A DNA stretch of 37,331 nt from Thermogemmatispora sp. (GCF_019683635.1 NZ_JADGIA010000023.1:1-37331); one strand, 5' to 3'. Counted from the first letter of the stretch, positions 8,160 through 16,404 are shown. A program made the numbers and translations. The notes: a model not told the origin generated them from the sequence alone.

Positions 8160-9104
8160 TCACCGCTCGCTCTCATTATCCGCATCAGACGCTGAGGGAG
8201 CCGTGCCAGGGGCAGACGATGACCCCGGCTCTCCTACCTGTGGGCCTGCAGTCTCAGCAACTCCAGGCGCTGGGCCGGCTGGCCCACCCAGAATAATCTG
8301 GCGCAAAAGGAGCGTATTCGGGATCGAGAGCAAGCGGGTCTGACCCGTTTCGTCACTAACCTCCAGGGTGGTGTACATGCCCGACGTTGCTTGAAAACGC
8401 CCCTGATACCTGCCGAAGCGCAACTCTTGACTCGAAGAAAAGTGACGGCGAATATAGTAGCCGGCGATGATATTGCGCGCTGCTTCCTGTGAGCCGAAGC
8501 CGAAGCTTAGAGCAATAGCCAGACCTAGAGCCGCCAGCAGAATCGTAAAGCTCGTCGTGAGCACCGTTGTATCAATGCCGAGCAGCGAGATAGCGATGAT
8601 CACCAGAAAGGCCAGCAGGACATACTCCACTAACGAGGCCAGCAGGCGGCTGTAGGCAATATTGACGCTGCGTGCTAGAGCCGCCACCGTTGCGGCCAGA
8701 AAACGCGCACCCAGGCCGCCCAGCAGCAGGAGCAGGGCGGCACTGATGGCCCGCGGCACAAAGTGCAGAATAGCCTCTAGAAAGTCAACCAGGCTAACGA
8801 ACTCCAGCAGGCGTGCAGCCGAAGTAAAAAAGCTCAGTAGCAGAAAAAAGAAAACAGTGTTTGATAGAAAGCGTGGCACCGAAGGAGAGAGACCAAAACG
8901 GCGTAAGAATGCGGCAAAGCCGAGGCGCTCCCCAAGCTGCTGCGCTCCCACATGCTCCAGCAGAAAGCGCAGTCCCCAGCGTACCAGCAGACTCAGCACA
9001 TAGCCGATGGCCAACAGCAGCAAGCTATTAATCAGGCGAGGAACGAACGAAGCGATCTCCAGCAGTGTCTTGCTCAGACTATCAATGACTGGTTGGATGT
9101 TCAT
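8160..9104 (-). CDS. compact MscS-like mechanosensitive channel protein
   Basis: Membrane protein of 314 residues. Hydrophobic segments lie near 22-45, 78-98, 115-142, 155-178 and 184-203. The last runs into an MscS-type pore and adjoining region (AALGLAIALSFG at 191-202, GSQEA and NIIAGYY at 204-217). A short beta-domain follows, ending in SIPN at 260-263, and the C-terminus is an acidic Gly/Pro/Ser tail. The large alpha-beta vestibule of E. coli MscS is missing, so it resembles the short TM-helix-repeat channel family. Such channels release solutes on osmotic downshock. The ATG at 9104 follows GGGAG. Its place downstream of an ECF sigma/anti-sigma pair suggests control by envelope or osmotic stress. 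Confidence 0.8.
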   Translation of the reverse strand: MNIQPVIDSLSKTLLEIASFVPRLINSLLLLAIGYVLSLLVRWGLRFLLEHVGAQQLGERLGFAAFLRRFGLSPSVPRFLSNTVFFFLLLSFFTSAARLLEFVSLVDFLEAILHFVPRAISAALLLLLGGLGARFLAATVAALARSVNIAYSRLLASLVEYVLLAFLVIIAISLLGIDTTVLTTSFTILLAALGLAIALSFGFGSQEAARNIIAGYYIRRHFSSSQELRFGRYQGRFQATSGMYTTLEVSDETGQTRLLSIPNTLLLRQIILGGPAGPAPGVAETAGPQVGEPGSSSAPGTAPSASDADNESER

Positions 9105-9358
9105 TGCTCCCTTCTTCTTTCCAGGTTAAATCAGATCAGAGCGCTCGCTCATAAAGGCCATCTGTACGGAACTGGCATCACAACACAGCTGCCCCTCGCT
9201 GTCCGGTCTGCCCTGTCTGGCTCATCGTGGAGCCGAAGCCATCAGTCCGGCTCCGACTCAGACCTGAAGCGAAGGATCAGTCTGACAGACAGACGGACAG
9301 GAGGGCAAGTCGAGACAAGCAAGGCGTCGAAGTCGAGGAGCACAGGACGGCTGGCTTA

Positions 9359-9736
9359 TCAAGGCCCCGGCTCGACCTGCACACCAGCAGAGCCCTCGTT
9401 ACTCTCCCAGTCTGGGACCAGGAAGGCGCCGAGCATGTGCAGCAGCTCTCTGAGCCAGGTGGTCAGGGCCAAGGCAGAAAGGTCGAGCAGCTCCAGGCTG
9501 CAGCGCTCTTGATGGAGACGGGCCAGAACACGGCGCTCCAGATTGACGGAGACGGGAACCGCTCCTTCACGCTGCCGCAAGACCTGGAAAAAAGCATGGA
9601 CCTGGCGCGCGACCTCGAATTCGCGCCGACAATCAGGACAGACGGAGAGTGCCGCCCGTGCCTCCGCCTGTTGGGCTGCAGACAAGCTACCGTCGACCAA
9701 CTCTGGAAGAAGGGATCGCAGTTCGTCACAATTCAT
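9359..9736 (-). CDS. zf-HC2-like anti-sigma factor, zinc histidine missing
   Basis: Protein of 125 residues whose start overlaps the end of the ECF sigma gene by four bases (ATGA), the usual arrangement for a cognate anti-sigma factor. The N-terminal 40 residues match the zf-HC2/ZAS fold: MNC (Cys3), a LVDGSLS turn and C-x2-C (Cys33, Cys36). The histidine expected four residues before Cys33 is Ala29, so the zinc site is incomplete or unusual. No membrane helix is evident; the C-terminal part is helical and moderately hydrophobic. It probably binds the sigma factor in the cytoplasm. The missing ligand raises the possibility that it is not zinc- or redox-responsive. Confidence 0.8.
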   Translation of the reverse strand: MNCDELRSLLPELVDGSLSAAQQAEARAALSVCPDCRREFEVARQVHAFFQVLRQREGAVPVSVNLERRVLARLHQERCSLELLDLSALALTTWLRELLHMLGAFLVPDWESNEGSAGVQVEPGP

Positions 9737-10434
9737 GGCTGCTCCTTTTTTCTCTGCCGCTGCCGCGGAAGCGGCTGAGTCTGCTGCGAGGGACGCTGCT
9801 GCCCCGAACGCCCTGGCCGAGGGCGGGAACGTACCACCCGCGCATAATGGCTACAGAGCTTAAGAAAGAGGCGCTGGAAGGCCAGCCGGGCCCGATGCAG
9901 ACGCATTTTGATAGCGCCCAGGCTCACGTCGAGCGTGCGCGCTATATCGTCATAGCTCAGCTCTTCCAGCTCACGCATCACAAGGATCTGAGCCTGCTCT
10001 CGCTCCAAAGTGCAGAGAACAGTATTAATACAGTCTCTCAGCTCGTTTCGCAACAGTTGTTCCTCTGGATGGGCCAGGGAAACCGCCGCTGCTGGCGATG
10101 GCTGAGCCTGCTCTGACGCCTGCTCGATGGGTGCAGCCCAGGGGTGGCGCCGACGCCGCTCCAACGAATCCAGGGCGGCGTTGGTCGCCATGCGATACAA
10201 CCATGTTGAGAACTGGGCGGGATGCTTAAGCTGGGGCAAGGAGTGGTAAGCCTTGAGCAAGACATCCTGAGTGATATCCTCCGCTTCTTCGCGGTTGGCG
10301 ACGATCCGAAAGACCAGGGTATAGATGCGCTGAGTATAGCGCCGGACCAGCTCCTCGAAGCTGCGAGTAGTCTCAGGCAATTCGTGCTGGCAGCGCATTA
10401 CCAGAGCGGCATCGCTAAGCATACTCTCGTCCAA
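9733..10434 (-). CDS. ECF-type RNA polymerase sigma factor
   Basis: Sigma-70 family ECF protein of 233 residues. Region 2 spans about 26-95 with EEAEDITQDVLLKAY and FSTWLYRMATN. Region 4 spans about 127-185 with LEELSYDDIARTL and GAIKMRLHRAR. A strongly basic Arg/Gln/Pro tail follows at about 200-233, which is unusual. The start is taken as TTG at 10434 because AGGTGG lies nine bases upstream; ATG at 10422 (residue 5) is an alternative. The anti-sigma gene overlaps by four bases. The Shine-Dalgarno sits in one of two mutually exclusive hairpins (10446-10475), so translation may be regulated. Targets may include the neighbouring Asp23 and MscS-like genes, but no shared promoter motif was identified. 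Confidence 0.9.
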   Translation of the reverse strand: MDESMLSDAALVMRCQHELPETTRSFEELVRRYTQRIYTLVFRIVANREEAEDITQDVLLKAYHSLPQLKHPAQFSTWLYRMATNAALDSLERRRRHPWAAPIEQASEQAQPSPAAAVSLAHPEEQLLRNELRDCINTVLCTLEREQAQILVMRELEELSYDDIARTLDVSLGAIKMRLHRARLAFQRLFLKLCSHYARVVRSRPRPGRSGQQRPSQQTQPLPRQRQRKKEQP

Positions 10435-10443
10435 GGACGTATT

Positions 10444-10475
10444 CCACCTGCTAATGAGCAGGCATGACCGCCTGC
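10444..10475 (-). promoter_or_regulatory. alternative hairpins over the ECF sigma ribosome binding site
   Basis: On the minus strand GCAGGC (10475-10470) can pair with GCCTGC (10463-10458) across a 6-base loop. The same GCCTGCT can instead pair with AGCAGGT (10452-10446) across CATT. The second stem covers the first bases of the Shine-Dalgarno AGGTGG (10449-10444). The two hairpins exclude each other, so this could switch translation of the sigma gene. Inferred from base pairing only. Confidence 0.4.
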
Positions 10476-10713
10476 ATCAGGAAAGATGGCCTGTCTCATT
10501 CCTTGCTTGTACCCTGCTCCTACCCTATCCAGTTCTGCCTGGCTGAGTGGGTCAGGTCAGGCAGGGACCCAGGTCAGGAGTGAAGGCAGAGGAAAGGAGA
10601 GAGCAGGCGCTGCGCCATCCCTTGGCGGCCATGCCAGGGCAGAGTCGAGGATGGGGCAAGAGAGTGAACGAGCGATCAGCCGATCAATTGACGGATGATC
10701 GGCCTGGCTCGCC

Positions 10714-10908
10714 TCAGATCAGATCGCGCCGGCGTCCCTGCAAATCTTCCCAAAGGGCCACCACATTGATCTGGCCCTCGGCAATGCCGCCAACCAGCCA
10801 GCCCAGAAAGGCGAGCACGGCAACCAAGAGCGCAGCCCCAAAGCCAAAGGCTACCCAAACGACTCCGAGAGCAAAGCCTAGCACCAGGCCTAAGGTACGG
10901 GCCGTCAT
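10714..10908 (-). CDS. DUF2273-type small integral membrane protein
   Basis: Small protein of 64 residues. The start at 10908 is chosen because AAAGGAGG lies directly upstream; an in-frame ATG at 10929 overlaps that Shine-Dalgarno and is unlikely. It has two hydrophobic stretches with glycines (about 4-24 and 25-42) and a charged C-terminus (WEDLQGRRRD). Size, composition and position after AmaP match the DUF2273 family, which is encoded with Asp23 and AmaP in Firmicutes. It probably sits in the cytoplasmic membrane as part of the Asp23 anchoring complex. The sigma gene begins 279 bases downstream. Confidence 0.75.
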   Translation of the reverse strand: MTARTLGLVLGFALGVVWVAFGFGAALLVAVLAFLGWLVGGIAEGQINVVALWEDLQGRRRDLI

Positions 10909-11039
10909 CTTCTCACTTCCTCCTTTCATTGCATCTCAGCGCGTGAGACAGTGCCTTGTCCAAGGCTAACAGGCCGACCACGGCGGCCAGCTGACCGCCG
11001 GTCTGTCTGATCAGGCAAGGAACTGCTCCGCCACCTTCC

Positions 11040-11615
11040 TTAGCGGACACGTCTCCCCCGCCCGGGAGAGGCGACCTGTGTAGCAATCTCTACCCTGGCT
11101 ACCGGCAGGCCGAGGTGATGCTGAAGGGTCTGTTGCAGCTTCTCTTGAAGCGTCCTCCCTACCTCTGGCGCTGCCGCATCGGGAGAGATGGCGGCCTGAA
11201 CGTGCACGCGCAAGCCCTGCTGCTCCTGGCGCACTGCTCCCCGAGTCTCCAGGATACCTGGCACCGTCCCGGCGACATAACGCACCAGCTCATTCACGCT
11301 ACTGCGCGTCACAGCAACCATGCCGCGGCTATCGTGTTCAATAACAAATTGAGCGGGTGGGCGTTTGCCTGGCAGCAGCTCCACGATGAGCAAGATCAGA
11401 CCAACCAGCGCCAGACCTATTCCCACCAGAGTTGCGGTCGTAGCGTCGGCCTGGTTAAGATGGCTCAAGAACTCCCATTGCCGCTGCAAGAAGCCACTCG
11501 GGCTGACCTGCGCCGCGGTGACCAGTCCTGCTTCCAACAAGATGAGCACGATTCCCACTACCAAAGCCACCAGGCTCAAGAGCACAATCAACAGACGATT
11601 GAATATATTTCTCAT
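11040..11615 (-). CDS. amaP: alkaline shock response membrane anchor protein AmaP
   Basis: Protein of 191 residues with two N-terminal membrane helices (about 8-28 and 60-81) joined by a polar loop, then a cytoplasmic domain. The latter has the Asp23-like alternation of VTRSSVNELVRY, LRVHVQAAISP and a C-terminal helix plus VARVEIATQV. This is the AmaP architecture: a membrane anchor that recruits Asp23 to the envelope. The ATG at 11615 follows GAGGAAG. It is third in a minus-strand run Asp23, Asp23-like, AmaP, DUF2273, so an operon is very likely. Confidence 0.85.
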   Translation of the reverse strand: MRNIFNRLLIVLLSLVALVVGIVLILLEAGLVTAAQVSPSGFLQRQWEFLSHLNQADATTATLVGIGLALVGLILLIVELLPGKRPPAQFVIEHDSRGMVAVTRSSVNELVRYVAGTVPGILETRGAVRQEQQGLRVHVQAAISPDAAAPEVGRTLQEKLQQTLQHHLGLPVARVEIATQVASPGRGRRVR

Positions 11616-11712
11616 AGCACTTCCTCAAAAAGCAGAGGGAAACGGCGTTCCCACTCGCCAAGCAGGAGAACAGACAAGGGAGGAGAGTGGGAGCGCGTCA
11701 CCCAGGCAGCCC

Positions 11713-12180
11713 TTAACGCACGTCGTCGAAAAAGACATTAATCGTCCGTGCAGGCTGTTGCCCAGCCTGGGCAAGCACACATTGAATCGCGGTGCGGATC
11801 TGCTCGCCCAAATCCAAGAGGGAAACCTGATTGCTGCTAGAGCTGCGTGCCCGTGGGCGCTGCTGAAGCTGAGCGCTGGCGCCGCCACCTGGACGTGGGA
11901 GGCCACCACTGTTACTATGATGACCATCGCGCCGGCCCGCAGGGCTACTGCGTAAAGCCTGCTCAGCCAGTACCACGCGGACATCGACCTCCAGCGAGTC
12001 GGGCGTGGGGCGTTTCAAGACAACCCCACGCACAAACTCACCGGGGCCATAGGTACCTTCGCGGGCAAAGCGACCCGCGCTTAGCTCTAGCACCGCTGGG
12101 ATTTGACAGACCGCCTCTGCCACTGCCCGCGCCAGCGAGAGATCGTCAAGGCTCGTCGGGGCCGCTTGCTGCTCAGTCAT
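11713..12180 (-). CDS. Asp23-like protein with a low-complexity insertion
   Basis: Protein of about 155 residues lying between Asp23 and AmaP. The N-terminal part has an Asp23-type helix (SLARAVAEAV) and strands (RGVVLKRP, LEVDVRVVLAE). The C-terminal part has the matching helix (LLDLGEQIRTAI) and the strand TINVFFDDVR. Between them, at about residues 76-118, lies a Ser/Gly/Arg/Pro/Gln-rich insertion that ordinary Asp23 proteins lack. Start choice is uncertain: ATG 12180 gives a natural N-terminus, with GAGAGG 12 bases upstream; ATG 12192 and GTG 12201 are alternatives, the last touching the end of the upstream gene. It may be a structural partner of Asp23 at the membrane. Confidence 0.7.
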   Translation of the reverse strand: MTEQQAAPTSLDDLSLARAVAEAVCQIPAVLELSAGRFAREGTYGPGEFVRGVVLKRPTPDSLEVDVRVVLAEQALRSSPAGRRDGHHSNSGGLPRPGGGASAQLQQRPRARSSSSNQVSLLDLGEQIRTAIQCVLAQAGQQPARTINVFFDDVR

Positions 12181-12200
12181 ACCCCTGGCCATCCTCTCCA

Positions 12201-12692
12201 CTATTGCACGCGTGGCTGATTCTGGCGTGCCTGCTCTTCGGGGAAGTAGAGGTCGGTCACGGCAATGTTGACCTCTTTCACCGTCAGGCCGGTCATGGCC
12301 GCCACCCGATTAATGATGTTCTGGCGCACCGCCGCCGCCACCTGAGGAATGCTCACGCCGTAGTCGACCACCATGTTCAGGTCGATGGCTGCCTCCTGCT
12401 GACCCACCTCGACGTTGACTCCAAGGGAGCGTGTATCTCCTCCGGTGACGCGACTGGCTAGACCGGCGATGGCTGCCCCCGCGCCGGAGGGCACAAGCTC
12501 ATGGACGCCCTCAATCTCGCGGGCCGCGATGCCGGCAATCTTCGCCACCACATTGTCGGCAATGGAGGTCTTTCCCTGCGGTGTCACTGCCTCCACCCCG
12601 CGCCCCATCGTTGCCGGGGCCACACCACGAATCGAGCTTTGCGGCGCAGCCGTAGCTGTTGCGGTCGTCTGTTCATCAGGACGATCTGGCAT
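12201..12692 (-). CDS. Asp23/Gls24 family envelope stress response protein
   Basis: Protein of 163 residues with a disordered N-terminus (about 1-35) and a full Asp23/Gls24 domain (about 38-150). The conserved features include GKTSIADNVVAKIAGIAAREIEGV in several short blocks, strands VNVEVGQQEAAIDLNMVVDYG, and the helix VAAAVRQNIINRV followed by VKEVNIAVTDLY. Asp23 proteins form membrane-associated assemblies that protect the envelope under alkaline or other stress. AAAGGAGG lies eight bases before the ATG. It is the first gene of the minus-strand Asp23 cluster, so its promoter should lie just beyond 12710. Confidence 0.93.
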   Translation of the reverse strand: MPDRPDEQTTATATAAPQSSIRGVAPATMGRGVEAVTPQGKTSIADNVVAKIAGIAAREIEGVHELVPSGAGAAIAGLASRVTGGDTRSLGVNVEVGQQEAAIDLNMVVDYGVSIPQVAAAVRQNIINRVAAMTGLTVKEVNIAVTDLYFPEEQARQNQPRVQ

Positions 12693-13283
12693 TTCTATAA
12701 CCTCCTTTGATCGTATGCATGAGTAGCTGTCGGTTCTGCTTCTTCTCTGACACTGCCTCTGTCGTGATCTTCCAGGCAGCTCAGGTCCTGGACAAAAAGA
12801 AGATGGCTACGGAAAAGAGCCTGTCAGGCTGCTCTCATCTTTATGATAGAGAGGATGCAAATGTCCACCACCGCAAGAGAGAGACGGCAGAACTTTCAAA
12901 AAGTCACGCCTCTCTTCTCGCTGACGCCGGCCAGCAGGCGCCATCTTCCCAGTGCAAGAGAGACTCCAGAAACAAACACGGCTTGTCCCGGTTCAGCGTT
13001 TCTGTCTGGAGCGAAGCAGTCGGCATGCCCGGAGACTGGTGGCAGTTGAGCTTAACAAAGCTCCCACAATTTTCCAATCAAATTCTCATAAAAAGCTGCT
13101 ATCCTAGGAAGGGCAGATTCCGGGAACCAGCCGTTGGTCTCTTCCTCTGTGCTTCCAGGCAGTCTCTCCCCTTCGGCCTCTGGGCGAAACTGGCGGGAGG
13201 GACGAGGCCAGGGAGGTATTAATCCAGTGGCATGAACCGCTCTCTGCTGCGCTGGCAAACGCGAGCATTCGGGGGAAGAAGGC
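12693..13283. other. divergent intergenic region between Asp23 and response regulator
   Basis: This 591-bp gap holds the control regions of the Asp23 cluster (minus) and the two-component system (plus). A 13-bp palindrome, AGCCTGTCAGGCT, lies at 12818-12830. A small inverted repeat GAGCTT/AAGCTC lies at 13048-13063, followed by an AT-rich tract at 13066-13110 that could include a promoter. I could not assign a convincing -35/-10 pair in either direction. Open reading frames here (for example 12707-13222) do not look coding. Confidence 0.4.
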
Positions 13284-13973
13284 ATGCATATTCTTGTCAT
13301 TGAAGATGAGAAGCGCCTGGCCTATCTCTTGCGCCGTGTGCTGCAGGAAGAGCGGCACACGGTAGATCTGGCTCATGATGGTCAGAGCGGTCTTGATCTA
13401 GCACTTTCCGACACCTACGACGTTGTCATCCTTGATCTGATGCTACCGGGAATCGATGGATTGGAGATCTGTCGACAGATGCGGGCCGAGCACGTCACCA
13501 CACCAGTGCTGATGCTCACGGCGCGCGGAGCCATTGAGGATCGGGTGACCGGCCTCAACGTGGGAGCTGACGACTATCTCACCAAACCCTTTGCAATGGC
13601 TGAGCTGTTGGCTCGCATCAATGCTCTGCTGCGGCGGCGTGACCGTCGCTTCGACGATAACCTGCAGCTAACCGTTGGCGACCTGACTCTCGACCTGGTA
13701 CGTCACGAGGCGCGCCGCGCAGGGCGGGTTATTGAGCTGACAGCCAAGGAGTTCGCCCTGCTCGAATACCTGATGCGCCATCCCGGTCAGGTGTTGAGCC
13801 GTACACAGATTATCAATGCGGTCTGGCGTTATGACATCGACGCTCTCTCCAATGTCGTAGATATCTATATCCACTACTTGCGTGAAAAGATCGATCAAGG
13901 TTTTGATTATCCTCTGATTAAGACTGTGCGTGGTGTGGGCTATAAAATCGAAGCGCGGGAGAGCGGCAGATAA
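13284..13973 (+). CDS. OmpR/PhoB family response regulator
   Basis: Response regulator of 229 residues. The receiver domain (about 1-115) has the acidic pair Glu7/Asp8, the phosphorylated Asp51, Thr79 and Lys101. The winged-helix DNA-binding domain (about 128-225) has LTAKEFALLEYL, VDIYIHYLREKID and the C-terminal TVRGVGYKIE. A purine-rich GGGGAAGAAGG precedes the ATG. The histidine kinase gene begins 14 bases after the stop codon, so the two form an operon and a cognate pair. The signal is not evident; the YceI gene downstream may be a target. Confidence 0.95.
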   Translation: MHILVIEDEKRLAYLLRRVLQEERHTVDLAHDGQSGLDLALSDTYDVVILDLMLPGIDGLEICRQMRAEHVTTPVLMLTARGAIEDRVTGLNVGADDYLTKPFAMAELLARINALLRRRDRRFDDNLQLTVGDLTLDLVRHEARRAGRVIELTAKEFALLEYLMRHPGQVLSRTQIINAVWRYDIDALSNVVDIYIHYLREKIDQGFDYPLIKTVRGVGYKIEARESGR

Positions 13974-13987
13974 GCGAGGATAGGGCT

Positions 13988-15457
13988 ATGTTCCAAGGCT
14001 ATAGATGGATAAGCGGCCTCCTGAGACGATCAGGTCGCCGATTGCTGGTTGAAGAAGCGGGGGCGAGCCTCTTCCGCGGTCTACGCACGCGCCTGACACT
14101 CTGGTATTGCAGCGTCCTGGGAGCGGCGCTGATCCTCTTCGGGGTTGCGCTCTACTTTGGAGCCAATTATTTTCTCCTGCAGCCGCTAGAAGACTCGGCC
14201 CAGCAGCATGCTCGCATGCATGCCGAGCAATGGCTCGCGGGGCATCTTGACCGCGCCTGTACTTCTTCCATGCCGGGCAGTCCCTTTCCGGCGCCTGGCA
14301 AAGAGGGCCCGGTCATGGAATGGGTGCTGTGCTTTGATGCTCAGGGCCATCCTCTCATCGGCAGCGATGATCAGCTTCCGCCAGGTCTGATCAGTGGCAG
14401 TCTCGTGCAACAGGCTGTCCAGCAGGGTAGCGCCAGCGACATCGTTGACGGCGGCCACTCCTTTGGTGCCATCTACCGCTATGCTGTTGCCATACCCAGC
14501 AGCGACGGCTCTGCGGTCTCCGGCGTGGTGCTGGTAGGCGAATCAATCCAGGCCCAGGAAAATGCTCTCTCTTTGCTCCTGATCCTGCTCCTGTGTCTGG
14601 GGGCTTTAAGCTTGCTCGGGGCAGGAGTCGGCGGCCTCTTCCTGGCTAACCGGGCCCTCGCTCCAGCGCGGCTGGCCTGGGCTAATCAGCAACGCTTTAT
14701 CGCTGACGCCTCGCATGAACTCCGTACGCCTCTCACACTCCTCCGGGCCGATGCTGAAGTACTGCTACGCAGTCACGACCGTCTGCAAGGGGAGGACGCG
14801 GCTCTCCTGGAGGATATTGTCACAGAAACCAACCATCTGGCAGCCATCGCTAACAATCTGCTCACTCTGGCTCGTCTCGACAGCGGCCAGCTGCATCGCG
14901 AACATGAGGTCATGCACTTGGGGACCCTTGCCCATAATGGAGCGCGGCGCATTCGCGCGCTTGCCGCGCAGCGGGCCATTCGGGTAGAAGAAGAGCACCA
15001 TGACCAGCCATATGTAATTGGTGATCCCCTCCTCCTCGAACAGGCCATTCTGGTCCTCCTGGACAACGCTCTCAAGTACAATCGCCAAGGCGGCAGCGTC
15101 CTCATCCGTACGCTAGAGCGCGATGGAAGAGCCATTCTGGAGGTCTGTGATACTGGCATCGGCATTCCACCAGAACATCTGCCACACCTGGGGGAACGTT
15201 TCTATCGCGTCGACAAGGCACGTTCGCGCGAGGCGGGAGGCACCGGGCTGGGCCTCTCAATTGCCCGTAGCATTGCCAGACTTCACCGTGGGCAACTGAC
15301 GCTGACCAGCGTACCCAATCAAGGCACCGTTGCAACACTCAGCTTGCCGTTAGCTCGCAGCGCGCGATCTGAGGTCCTACAGCACCAGTCTGCATACCAC
15401 AAGATGACAGCTCCTGGCCAGCGATCAGATGCGCGCGAAACGGGCCTCAGTCGCTAA
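13988..15457 (+). CDS. membrane sensor histidine kinase, partner of the OmpR regulator
   Basis: Kinase of 489 residues. Two membrane helices (about 38-61 and 192-220) flank an extracytoplasmic sensor domain of about 130 residues with three cysteines (91, 115 and nearby). A short linker without a clear HAMP domain leads to HisKA with His243 in DASHELRTPL. The ATPase domain has the N box N360 (LLDNALKY), G1 box DTGIGIP (388-394) and G2 box GGTGLGLSI (417-425). It lies 14 bases after the response regulator gene, with GAGGA before the ATG. The C-terminal 35 residues after the ATPase domain are low-complexity. A T7 run at 15482-15488 follows the gene, but its hairpin is weak. Confidence 0.94.
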   Translation: MFQGYRWISGLLRRSGRRLLVEEAGASLFRGLRTRLTLWYCSVLGAALILFGVALYFGANYFLLQPLEDSAQQHARMHAEQWLAGHLDRACTSSMPGSPFPAPGKEGPVMEWVLCFDAQGHPLIGSDDQLPPGLISGSLVQQAVQQGSASDIVDGGHSFGAIYRYAVAIPSSDGSAVSGVVLVGESIQAQENALSLLLILLLCLGALSLLGAGVGGLFLANRALAPARLAWANQQRFIADASHELRTPLTLLRADAEVLLRSHDRLQGEDAALLEDIVTETNHLAAIANNLLTLARLDSGQLHREHEVMHLGTLAHNGARRIRALAAQRAIRVEEEHHDQPYVIGDPLLLEQAILVLLDNALKYNRQGGSVLIRTLERDGRAILEVCDTGIGIPPEHLPHLGERFYRVDKARSREAGGTGLGLSIARSIARLHRGQLTLTSVPNQGTVATLSLPLARSARSEVLQHQSAYHKMTAPGQRSDARETGLSR

Positions 15458-15582
15458 GGAGGAGCTTTCTCCAGCAGGGAGTTTTTTTCTCCTGGTCCTG
15501 TAAACAATGCAGCAATCCAGCGTAAAAGATAAAGGGCCGGTCAATTGTAGATGATAGAATATTGCTTTCACAGGGAGGAACT

Positions 15583-16296
15583 ATGAAGAGGAAGAGCATC
15601 ATCGTTGCAGTTGTGCTCGTGGTGGTAGTTGTTGCCGTACTTGTCGGCAGCTTCTTGGTCTATGCCCAGCACTTTGCCAGTAGCGTCAATCAGCCGCATC
15701 AGGCGGCGGGACCGATCAGCGTCACAGGGACGCCGACCACGATCCCGGGGCTGCGCACCTTCCAGATTGTGCCCGATCAGACTACGGCAAGCTATAGCGT
15801 CTATGAGAACCTCATTATCGAGAATAAGCCGCATAACAAGGTCATCGGCACTACTCATGCGGTCCAGGGCAGCTTTGGGGTGCGTACCGATCCCACGCCG
15901 CTCATTGGCAACATGAAGATCACTGTGGATCTGCGAACCTTGCAGACCGATTCGCCACGACGCGACAACTATGTGCAGCGTAATGCTCTCCAGACCGATC
16001 AATATCCCTACGCAACCTTTGTCTCCGTGCTGGCTCAGGGTTTGCCCGCTAACTATAGCGATGGACAGAACGTGCATTTCAAGCTTATCGGTAATCTGAC
16101 CATGCATGGCCAGACCAACCGCACTGAATTTGATGTCCAGGGCAAGCTTAGCGGCGACACGATTACTGGCACGGCGACGACGACGATCTATATGACTGAC
16201 TTCGGCATTCAGCCACCGAATCTCGCCAACATTGCCATTTCTGAGAACCAGGTGACGATCTCGATCACCTTCACCGCTCGTGCCGCTGGAAGCTGA
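15583..16296 (+). CDS. membrane-anchored YceI family lipid-binding protein
   Basis: Protein of 237 residues. The start at 15583 is set by GGGAGG six bases upstream. An uncleaved signal anchor spans about 5-28, followed by a Pro/Thr linker and a YceI beta-barrel (about 60-237). The domain has the usual order: FQIVPDQTTASYSVYE at its start, VDLRTLQTDSPRRDNYV in the middle, the strand LIGNLTMHG and the C-terminal ENQVTISITF. YceI proteins bind isoprenoids or other amphiphiles in a lipocalin-like barrel and are often induced by stress or high pH. It may be regulated by the two-component system upstream, which ends 125 bases earlier. The precise ligand is unknown. Confidence 0.88.
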   Translation: MKRKSIIVAVVLVVVVVAVLVGSFLVYAQHFASSVNQPHQAAGPISVTGTPTTIPGLRTFQIVPDQTTASYSVYENLIIENKPHNKVIGTTHAVQGSFGVRTDPTPLIGNMKITVDLRTLQTDSPRRDNYVQRNALQTDQYPYATFVSVLAQGLPANYSDGQNVHFKLIGNLTMHGQTNRTEFDVQGKLSGDTITGTATTTIYMTDFGIQPPNLANIAISENQVTISITFTARAAGS

Positions 16297-16404
16297 GCGG
16301 ATAGGAGGAATAGAAGGGACGCCCTGCCGCCTGTAGCGACGGGGCAGGGTTAAAGGCAGAGAGAAAGAACAGCGCTATGCTGGGCGCTGCTCTTAGAGGC
16401 GCAG

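Noticed and set aside
9199-9300. CTGTCCG/CGGACAG inverted repeat and GACA-rich tract between anti-sigma and MscS-like genes
   Set aside because: Arms of only 7 bp with an 88-base loop; too weak to call a terminator or operator.
12707-13222. Plus-strand open frame of 171 residues in the Asp23/response regulator gap
   Set aside because: Mixed composition with no domain, no good ribosome binding site, and it overlaps the expected promoter regions of both flanking genes.
15466-15495. T7 run after the histidine kinase gene as a terminator
   Set aside because: The U-tract is good, but the stems that can form before it are only 4-5 bp, so read-through into the YceI gene is as likely.
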